Positions 56,165 to 64,000 of a stretch of 64,000 bases of DNA are shown in pieces. This DNA is from Nageia nagi (Eukaryota > Pinophyta), in NCBI GenBank assembly GCA_050084985.1, contig JBITNC010000002.1, positions 11,346,001 to 11,410,000 on the forward strand, given 5' to 3'. The notes under the pieces are model-generated. The model saw only the letters and a list, made by a program, of their open reading frames with translations, was not told where the DNA came from and searched no databases. Numbering within the stretch: position 1 is the stretch's first letter; every line of letters begins with the position of its first letter. The position numbers and the translations under genes are program-made.

Positions 56165-56475
56165 TGTACAACAAGTTTCTCACGTAGAGCAAACTTACCA
56201 CAGAGGTATAGAATGTACAAGAAGTTCCTCACGTAGAGCAAACTTACCATGGAGGTATAAAATTGTACAAAAAGTTTCTCATGCAGAGAAAACTTACCAC
56301 GAAGGTATAGAATGTACAAGAAGTTCCTCACGCAGAGTGAACTTACCACAGAGGTATATCAATTATATGCTCAAAAAATTGTACAACAAGTTTCTCACGC
56401 AGAGCAAACTTACCACGGAGGTATAAAATGTACAACAAGTTTCTCACGCAGAGCAAACTTACCACGGAGGTATAT
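56165..56475 (-). ncRNA. Stem-loop array (6 units) in the 3' UTR of C
   Basis: Six units (plus-strand starts near 56166, 56214, 56263, 56313, 56380 and 56429). Stems, as read on the plus strand: AAGTTT/AAACTT in the first, third, fifth and sixth units, and AAGTTC/GAACTT in the fourth, a compensated change. The second has AAGTTC facing AAACTT, one mismatch. An inner CTC/GAG pair closes an ACGCA or ACGTA loop (TGCGT or TACGT on the RNA strand). The unit number differs from A and B, so the array changes length. Confidence 0.65.
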
Positions 56476-56542
56476 CATAATCAACACAATATAACAACAA
56501 AAAAGGCCTCTTAGAGGTGAAGTTGTCATCACTAACAAAAGT

Positions 56543-59500
56543 TCAAACTTCACTCCCCCTTGAGGGCAACTTCACCAACCCGAGAGAATCCCTAAGCGTG
56601 CTTAATTGAGCTTCAAGAAGGGGCTTAATGAATAAATCAATGGAGTTTTAGTAAATGGACAATACTTCAAGTGTATGATGTAATCTAGAACCTTCTCCTG
56701 ATAAAATGGGCTTGGATTTCCACATGTTTGGTTCTTTGATGGAATACAGGATTCTTAGCCAAAGAGATAGCTGATTGATTATCTGAAGAGATAAGAGATG
56801 GGCCATTTTACTCATACCCAATTTCATTTAGAAGATGCCTCAGCCAAATAGCTTCTTGGGTGACAACAGACATGGCTGATATTCGGCTTCAGTGGTAGAA
56901 AGAGTCACAGTAGGTTGCTTTTTGGAAGCCCAAGAGATAGCACCTGAACCAATGCTGAACACATATGCAAAGGTTGATTTTTTATCATCTCTATCTCCCC
57001 CATAATCAGAATCTGAGAACCTGGAGAGAATAATCAAGGGCACTTTCTAATACTTAAGAGCAAGATCCTTTGTCCCTGCCACATACCTCAAGATTTGCTT
57101 AACAGCATTGAGGTGTTCAACATATGGTTTTTGCATGAATCGTGCCATCAGATTCATTGCAAAGGTAATATCAGGTCGAGAGATAGTCAGATACAGAAGA
57201 CTACTGATTAATTGCCTATAAGTTGTAGCATCGACCAACTGAGAATCTGAGCTCAGAGATACCACGATTCTAGGAGAAATAGGTATTGCAGCATATTTAC
57301 ACTCCTCCATTCCAAACTTTTGCAAGATGTTTGATATATACTTAGATTAACTAAGATAAGTACAATCTTTGTGTTGGTATACTTGCATCCCAAGATAGGA
57401 ATGCAATAGGCCTAGATCTGTCATTTCAAATGTTGCCTTCAGTTTAGATATGCACTCTTGGATGATTTCAATATTATTACCAGTTATGAGAAGATTATCC
57501 ACATAAAGGAGAATTAAGACCACGTCTTTTCCTTGATTGAGTACATAGAGATCTGAGTCAGAGAAGCACTTGGAAAAACCAATATCTATAAAGAATCCTA
57601 AAATTTTCTTGTACCATGCTCTAGGTGCTTGCTTAAGTCCATACAAAGACTTCTTAAGCTTGCACACTAAAGACTCTTTACCTTCTGGAATAAATCCTTC
57701 TGGTTGATTCATGTAGATTTCTACATCCAAGTCACCATTGAGAAATGCACTCTTGACATCAAGTTGAAAAGCTTTCCATCCTTGAGCTGCAGAAAGAGAA
57801 AGGATTATCCTGATAGTAGGCATCTTGGCCACAGGAACAAAGGTTTCCTCATAATCAATACCATATTTTTGAGCGAATCCTTTGGCAACTAACCTTACTT
57901 TGTATTTTTCAATTTTTCCATCAGAATTGTACTTGACCTTGTATATCCATTTATTTCCAATCACATTTTTCTCATTGGGATAAGGAACCAAATCCCAAGT
58001 TTTATTTTTCATGAGCACCTCATACTCAACTTTCATAGCTTCCATCCAACACTCGTGCTTGGAAGCTTCTTTGAAGGTTGATGGCTCATTCATATTATCA
58101 ATTTTGGCAAATAAAGAGTTATTCAAGGTCATACTCCTTGTAATTCTCTGAGCTGGAGAATTTTGCTCTTGTGGTGACTTCCCTACATGATCATCCAACT
58201 AGTTAGGTGCAGGCGAAGAATCATCTGAATCTGACACCTCAGCATGAGAGGTCGTATCCTTAGGAAGTTCATTGAACTTGACATCCGTAGAAATAAAGAC
58301 TATTTTATGGGATGAAGAGTAGAGCATGTAACCTCTATGCTGATTATCATACCCCACAAAGATGCATTTTTCTAATCTTGTATCCAACTTCTTCCTTTTA
58401 TCTGAGGTAATGAAGGCAAATGCATCACAACCGAAGACCCTAAAGTGTGAGAGGTTAAGTTTCTTTCCTGTCCATGCTTCATACAGAGTTTTACCTTCAA
58501 CTGCTTTAGTAGGACACCTATTTAATGTGTGAATAGCAGTGTGAACAGCTTCACCCCATAAGAAACTAGGAAGGTTACCCAACATGCACCTTGCCATTTC
58601 CATAATGGTTCGATTCTTCCTTTTAGCAACTCCATTTTGCTGAGGGGTGTAAGGGATTATGAATTACCGCTTGATCCCATGTTTAACATAATAGTCGTTA
58701 AACTCATTGCTATTATACTCACCCCCATTATCAGATCTCAGCATCTTGATCTTAAAATCAGTTTGATTTTCAACAAGAGCCTTGAAGTATTTAAACCTAT
58801 AAAAAGTTTGATCCTTGTGCTCAAGTAGATAACCAATGTCATCCTACTGAAGTCATCAATGAAAGTCAGAACATAAGAAGCTCCCCCTAGAGACTTAGTC
58901 TGAAATGGACCCATCAAATCTGAATGCACAAGCTGAAGAGGATGAGTAGCCCGAGTTGCCTTATCTTTTTCAAACTTTTACCTATTCATCTTTCCTAGAA
59001 TGCACCTTTCACAGAGACCAATTGTGGGTGAAATATTAGGTAAACCTTCCACAAGTTCTTGAGTTTTCATATCTTGAATACTCTTGTGGTTAAGGTGCCC
59101 TAATCGTTGATGCCAAAGATTACCCTTTGAATAAACATTTGTAGCAAGACACATTTTTGAAGGAATTTGATCCACAATATAAAGGTCATCCTTTACTGAT
59201 CCTTTCATGAAGGTGGAAAGTCCTTTCTTAACACACCAAGAGTGTGAGGTAAACTCAAATGAGTATCCTTTTCTTGTAGTCTAAATTACGGAGATGAGAT
59301 TCATCCTTAGTTTAGGCACATAAAAGACATTATCAAGAACCTTTCCATGAATCTTCACACTCCCTATTCCTTAAACATCAAGGACTGTATTATCACCTAT
59401 CACAACTGCATCCTTCTTGTACTTATGAAAGTTTTCAAACTTATCCTTTTCATAACACATGTGATTAGTGCATCCTGAATCAACAATCCAATCATTTGAA

Positions 59501-60457
59501 ATAGTTTGAGTCATTGAGTAGTAGGCAATAGTAGCAACATGCTTGTTCTTCTTTTTATTATTGAAATTTCTCACATTTGCATTTCCCTTGCCTTTTTGAG
59601 CAAATTTCTTTTTACGATAATCATACTCTTTGTGCCCAAAGATGCCACAAAAGTTACAATTTCTATCAAACTTTTCCTTAGGTGTTGGATTGCTTGATCC
59701 AGCTTTGTCATTCCTTTGCATGAAGTTGCCATTATTGTTGCCCTTTTTCTCATACTTCCTGAAGGTAGATGAGGATTTGTTATCTTTGAATTTATATATG
59801 TTTAAACTTCTTCTTGAAAGGAGTTTTGGTTGCTCCTAGAGCAATGTGATTGTCCTTTGGAGAAAAGTTCAACATTTTTTTATTCAAAGTTTCCTCATGC
59901 TTCAGAAGGAGTCTAGAAAGGTTATCAAGAGAGATGACATCTTCTTCATCATCGAGCCTTGTTTCCATAATTGTGACAAAGTTACTAAACTTTGTAGAAA
60001 GGCTTTGAAGAATGATGAAGACCATGAACTCATCATTGATCCAGTTGCACCCACAACCAACTAGTTGTGTCCTGAGGTCAATGATTTTGTTCAAGTAGAT
60101 AGAAGCACTTTCATCTTCACCTTGACGATATTGCAACAAATTTTGTAAAATGTTGAACCTCCTTGAAAATTTTGACCCAAGGTAAATTTTCTTCAGCCTA
60201 TCCCAAGCTTCCTTTGCTGATGTTGAAGAAGAGATCATGAGAAGGATGTCATCTGAAATTGCACGATAAATCATTGATGTTGCTAACTCATTCTTTGAGT
60301 TGTAGATTTCAAGAGCCTTCTCATCTGTAGGAGCGACCATGTCTTCATTAACTATCTGCCATAGCTTTCTTACTTGTAACTCAGCTTTCATACGAGGTTC
60401 CCATATGCCAAAGTTGGAACCGTCGAGTATATGCTTGGGTATGAAGGTTTCAACCAT
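56543..60457 (-). pseudogene. Element C gag-pol polyprotein, broken
   Basis: The start is the ATG at 60457, three bases after the presumed splice acceptor. Gag is open to about 59800 ('...GATKTPFKKKFKH'), where a small insertion shifts the frame. Protease ('WIVDSGCTNHMC', about 59490), integrase, RT (box reads YVDN near 57510) and RNase H follow in pieces. Stops fall near 59368, 59280, 58972, 58660, 58200, 57345 and 57046, and a 1-nt deletion at about 58843. Most stops are glutamine or tryptophan codons changed by a single C-to-T or G-to-A type step relative to B. The longest open piece is 283 codons, spanning the integrase-RT linker and RT (58198-57347). Confidence 0.95.
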
Positions 60458-62117
60458 TGCTACACAAAAGTAAATATGCAATAAGAATGAAAATTTTTAT
60501 AATTTACCATCTATACAAATCAAACATAAGTAAACATGTCCCACATGTGCAAACTTATAAACCAAGATCTGTAGAAGGATAAAGTTGGGGTTATTTTCTT
60601 GTATAGAATTAGGCCTTCACCTGGATGCCTGCAAGGTGGAGCCCAAGTACTACCAGTCCTTAACCAGTTCACCTTGGTCAGTAATATACTCTCACAAGGA
60701 GAAGTACCAACTATTTTACAAGGATCTGACGTATCTTGGACCGACTGTTTTAATTATCTTGTTAAGGTTTTCAATTTTCCTCCTAGGTTATCAGGATAAT
60801 CCCTGAATGGATGTGCAGACATGTGGTATCACTACACACATGCCTGTCCACCTAATAGAGTTATGTCTAATCCAATAAAGGTCTTAGGGGCAATTAAGAC
60901 AAACTTACCACCACTTGGTTCTTTGGACTAAAAAGGCTCCAGTCTGCCATGTCCTCATCTCATGGCTCCCCAAACAAGTCATGTTGTGGAAAAGTACGTG
61001 TGGATGTGTTCATTTTAGGGGTTACTTTCAATATTTTGCATTTTGCAAGTATAAAGCAATTATGCAAAAATATAAAGTAAAGTAAAAATACATCATCCAC
61101 ATGAACTTGAAACCTTAAGAGTCTAATGGGTTTTGTACTAACCCCTAAAGGACTTTTTACATTTTGCATACTTTGCTCAAGTTCATAAATTCATTTAAAC
61201 ACTTTAATGAATTTTAAAAAGTTAGGTCCTACTTAGCATTAATCCATAACTTAAACATGCATTATTACATGACTTAAAAATTAAGTAATAAACATGCATC
61301 ATGCATTATTTAACTTAAAATTTTAAGTAGTAAGCATGCTTTATTCCTAACAAGGTTAAGAGGCATGCATTATAAATTTAGCATGCAAGATCCATGCAAG
61401 ATCTAGATAAAGATTTAAGTAAAAAATTATACAAATTCCCCCTTGTTTTACTTAAAGTTTTATCCCTAAAACTTGTATGCTAAAAACAATGGTCTTTTAA
61501 GTATGGTTCCTCCCTCCTTTTCACTTAATGTGTTATCCCTAAAAACTTGTATGCTAAAATTGGTCTTTGAAGTATGCATTTTAAATAAAAATGTCCTTTG
61601 TTTACTTAAAAATAGCATAGGTTTTTAGGAAACATGAAATACTTAAAAAATACTTAGGTAAAATCCCTTAAATGGTTAATTTAGACCTAGACATAAAAAG
61701 TCAAATCCCTTTGTAGTGGGTAAAAAAAATAAAAGCTCAACAACTATTGTGGAAAAAAAATTGGAAGGGCCACATGAAGGTGGCCATGCGGAGGCGTGTT
61801 AAGCCGCGTGGAGGTTGAGAGGTTGGGTGGCAGAGGGAGACCAAAGTCTGCAAGGAGGGATAAAAGTCAAAAATAAAACGCGTTTACATTTCCTTACATA
61901 GACATGAAGGGGGTCATTTCTATCCTAGAAGTGGAGCTGCTTGTGAGGTTGGCCATATACAGCAGCTGCACCATCGCGTCCATCCCCACCCTCATCTCCT
62001 CTGCCTCCTCCCTCTCTCGCTTCGCATCCGGCACCAGGGAAGATTGCCTCCCCAGACTGAAGTTTGCAGACTTCTTTATCTCCATTCTCTAATCAAAATC
62101 CAAACCAAGTCAGCTCA

Positions 62118-62580
62118 CCCTTTCAATGTATTCATTTGGTTCATATCCTGATATCATTATAATGAATGAGACTGTATCTTGATGAGGAAAAAACAAAAAA
62201 AATTTCATAGGCCCTTTCAAGGAAACACCTTGGTGTATATCCTGTGATCATGGTAGTCCATGAAACTCTATCTGCATCATGCATCATGTCAAACAATTCG
62301 TAGATCCTTTCAATGTTGTTACAGAGCAGAGAGAGGAGGTGAGGTTGCACCCAGCTGGCGAGGGAGGAGGCTACAGGGGAGGCATTTAAACAAGGCATAG
62401 ACCCTTTCAATGTATTCTTGTTGTGCATATCCTATGATCATTGTAGTCCATGAAACTCTGTCTGCATCTTGTCAAACAATTCGCGCACCTTCCCTACATT
62501 TCCACATTTTGCATACATGGACGTGGACTACAAGTCGACGAGGCATTTTAGCAAACAGTTCGCAGACCCTTTCAATGTAT
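62118..62580 (-). pseudogene. PPR gene fragment captured in the leader of C (best preserved)
   Basis: On the minus strand, 62518-62465 reads MYAKCGNVGKVRELFDKM without interruption, a textbook PLS-class PPR repeat. After a small deletion the next repeat reads 'ADRVSWTTMIIGYAQQEYIERVYALF' (about 62468-62390). A third reads 'NNIERIYELFDMMHDADRVSWTTMITGYTP' and on to 'ERAYEIF' (about 62322-62198), inside a 95-codon open frame. The DNA motif CCCTTTCAA recurs at 62118, 62212, 62305 (as TCCTTTCAA) and 62402, about 93-97 bp apart, which is the ~31-residue repeat length. The fragment has the same orientation as gag-pol. PPR proteins bind organelle RNAs; this piece lacks a start, targeting peptide and continuous frame. 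Confidence 0.85.
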
Positions 62581-62623
62581 CATTTTATTTGACCCCCCCT
62601 AAATTTTTATATATAATAATAAT

Positions 62624-62646
62624 TTATATATATATATATATATATA
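62624..62646. repeat. Short TA microsatellite
   Basis: A TA run of about 22 bases in the C leader. It is close to the PPR block, as is the TA run at 7837-7890 in A. Confidence 0.8.
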
Positions 62647-63400
62647 AATGCAGATAACTAGATGGTTTTATTTATGTATAAATTGATAATTTAAAAAAAA
62701 TCCTTATTTGATTGGTTTTAAATACCTTTCCCCCTTTTTAAGCTATGAAATAGCTATGATGAGAGATGTAATTAAAAAAAACAATTGTAAAATCATTTTG
62801 TATGGCTCTCATCATATAGATATTAAAGAAAATACACCCTTTTTAATAAATGGCTTACAATATGTTATTTCTATATACTAACCTCTTAAACATGTTTACT
62901 AGAGGATAGTAAAAAAATTACCCATATTTTGCAAATAACAAAAAAGTTAACACATAGTTCAAAATGTGTTAGTGTCATAAGACCAAATCAAGTTTAACTA
63001 TAACATATTATTACCATTTTGATCATATAAAGACCTCTTAATACCAAAGGAATAAAAGGTATGTAAAAGAAAAAATAATAGCAATATTGCAACTAATCAA
63101 AAAAAATGTTAGTATACAAATTGCAAATTTTGCATAATGTATTATTTCCCAATCACTTAACATAAAAGATTGTTAGTAGAACAAACAAAATGAGCAATAA
63201 TATATTATGTTATTGAGGCAATGTTTGCTAAGAGTTGAACTAACATAATCATAAAAGAATGTTAGTATCAAAATGAATATAATTCATAAGATAACCAAAG
63301 GAGGAGGAAATTTATACCTTCTCTTAGAATTTACCTCATCAAGACCTTAAAATTGAAGGAATAAGAGCTTCCACACCAAGAAGAAGAGCTTCCACACCAA

Positions 63401-63412
63401 GCTCTGATACCA
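63401..63412 (-). other. Primer binding site of C (initiator-Met tRNA)
   Basis: TGGTATCAGAGC on the minus strand, two bases from the 5' LTR. Confidence 0.92.
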
Positions 63413-63414
63413 AT

Positions 63415-63871
63415 TGAAGGATTTAGATCTACTCTAATCCTCAAGGTCCAAGACTAGAAAACTCAATCATTCAACATAACACAAATATAATGTGGTTTCT
63501 CCCTCCTTGGGATTACATCCACAACTAGTTCTCAATTCTCAATCTATGCACCTCTTACAACAATTCTCTTTCTCTCCTACACAACTAGTAGAGTAATCTT
63601 ACTCCAAAAACTTAGTTATGTTACAAGAGGAGAGGCCCTCTATTTATAGCTTGAGAACACCTTCCTAACCTCTCTTTAACCCAAGGGTAAGGTTAGGGTT
63701 ACAATAAATGTATCACCTAACTTTAACCTACCAACTAACCATATGGTAAGGTCAAAGTCTACATAATAAAGAATTCAATTGATCCCTTAAGGTATCTACA
63801 TATCCTTTAAGTGATTAATTGAATTTACAAGGAGTTTAGATATTCACAATATTTCATTACAAATTCTAACA
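63415..63871 (-). repeat. Element C 5' LTR (457 bp)
   Basis: It matches 55223-55679 except at seven positions. A TATA-like element (TATTTATA on plus) lies at 63641-63648. It is followed by the TSD ACATG at 63872-63876. Confidence 0.96.
63641..63648 (-). promoter_or_regulatory. Putative TATA box in the C 5' LTR
   Basis: TATAAATA on the minus strand, followed by GAGGGCC as in A and B. Confidence 0.6.
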
Positions 63872-64000
63872 ACATGTATATCAGTTCTAATCAAAATTAG
63901 GCATCCATTATAACATGTACATATATCAAAATAATAAGAATATACAATCCATGTAATCATTATAAATTATCATATCTATGCACACTACATTAAAATGCAT

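Larger units (their letters stand above)
60460..63334 (-). other. Presumed leader intron of C (2875 nt)
   Basis: On the minus strand the donor TGAG|GTAAAT is at 63334 and the acceptor TTTTGTGTAG ends at 60460, just before the gag ATG at 60457. The layout is the same as in A and B. Confidence 0.6.
55223..63871 (-). mobile_element. Element C: full-length Copia element, coding region broken
   Basis: The element is 8649 bp on the minus strand with 457-bp LTRs and a perfect TSD ACATG (55218-55222 and 63872-63876). It has the same plan as A and B, including presumed leader intron, PPR fragments and 3' stem-loop array. I count seven LTR differences, making it the oldest of the three. Its LTRs are about 40-50 bp shorter than those of A and B, and the array has six units, so it represents a distinct subfamily. 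Confidence 0.97.

Overview
This is a retrotransposon-dominated stretch of a large plant nuclear genome. The evidence is several plant Copia elements with initiator-Met tRNA primer sites, Tat-type Ty3/Gypsy integrase remnants, many fragments of plant PLS-class PPR genes, and degenerate CCCTAAA-type telomeric repeats. AT-rich, heavily nested, decayed DNA with no intact host gene would suit a gymnosperm or another giant genome, but that is a guess. I see no rRNA, tRNA, CRISPR array or ordinary host gene.

Layout. 1-2369 is the 5' end (leader plus LTR, minus strand) of an old Copia copy (O0) that interrupts a decayed Tat-type Gypsy element (2370 to about 4035, plus strand). From 5100 to 27695 lies a second old Copia copy (O1, minus strand) split by two younger plus-strand relatives. 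Element A (6691-15443, TSD TATTA) sits between the integrase and RT parts of O1. Element B (16592-25231, TSD AGAAG) sits in the O1 leader. A third old copy (O2, minus) occupies 27950-34147, followed by a minus-strand Tat integrase remnant (about 35380-36560) and scattered PPR-like remnants (37777-38765). A plus-strand Copia remnant of another lineage (about 40390-42450 and 48250-48540) is split by DNA that includes an unusual non-autonomous LTR element, with 1.9-kb LTRs around only 0.5 kb (43467-47846, TSD ATTGA). Next come a decayed transposase-like gene (49990-52600), a minus-strand Copia integrase fragment (52700-53130) and an interstitial telomere-like tract (53917-54515). A third young Copia element, C, fills 55223-63871 on the minus strand (TSD ACATG).

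A, B and C are one family. By my hand count their LTR pairs differ at 4/498, 2/508 and 7/457 positions, so B is youngest and C oldest. B keeps one uninterrupted 1308-codon gag-pol frame (19971-23897). A and C are broken, mostly by C-to-T type nonsense changes.

Three features of this family look unusual. (1) A leader of about 2.7-2.9 kb between primer site and gag is bounded by a splice-donor-like GAG|GTAAA, present in near-identical form in all six copies, and by TGTAG just before the gag ATG, so it looks like an intron. (2) In A, B and C that presumed intron carries sense-oriented fragments of a host PPR gene. (3) The 3' UTR between the pol stop and the polypurine tract holds a tandem array of 5-6 stem-loops whose stems vary by compensatory changes while the loop stays nearly constant. 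Together these suggest a Copia family that moves captured host sequence inside a spliced leader and carries a structured 3' RNA array.
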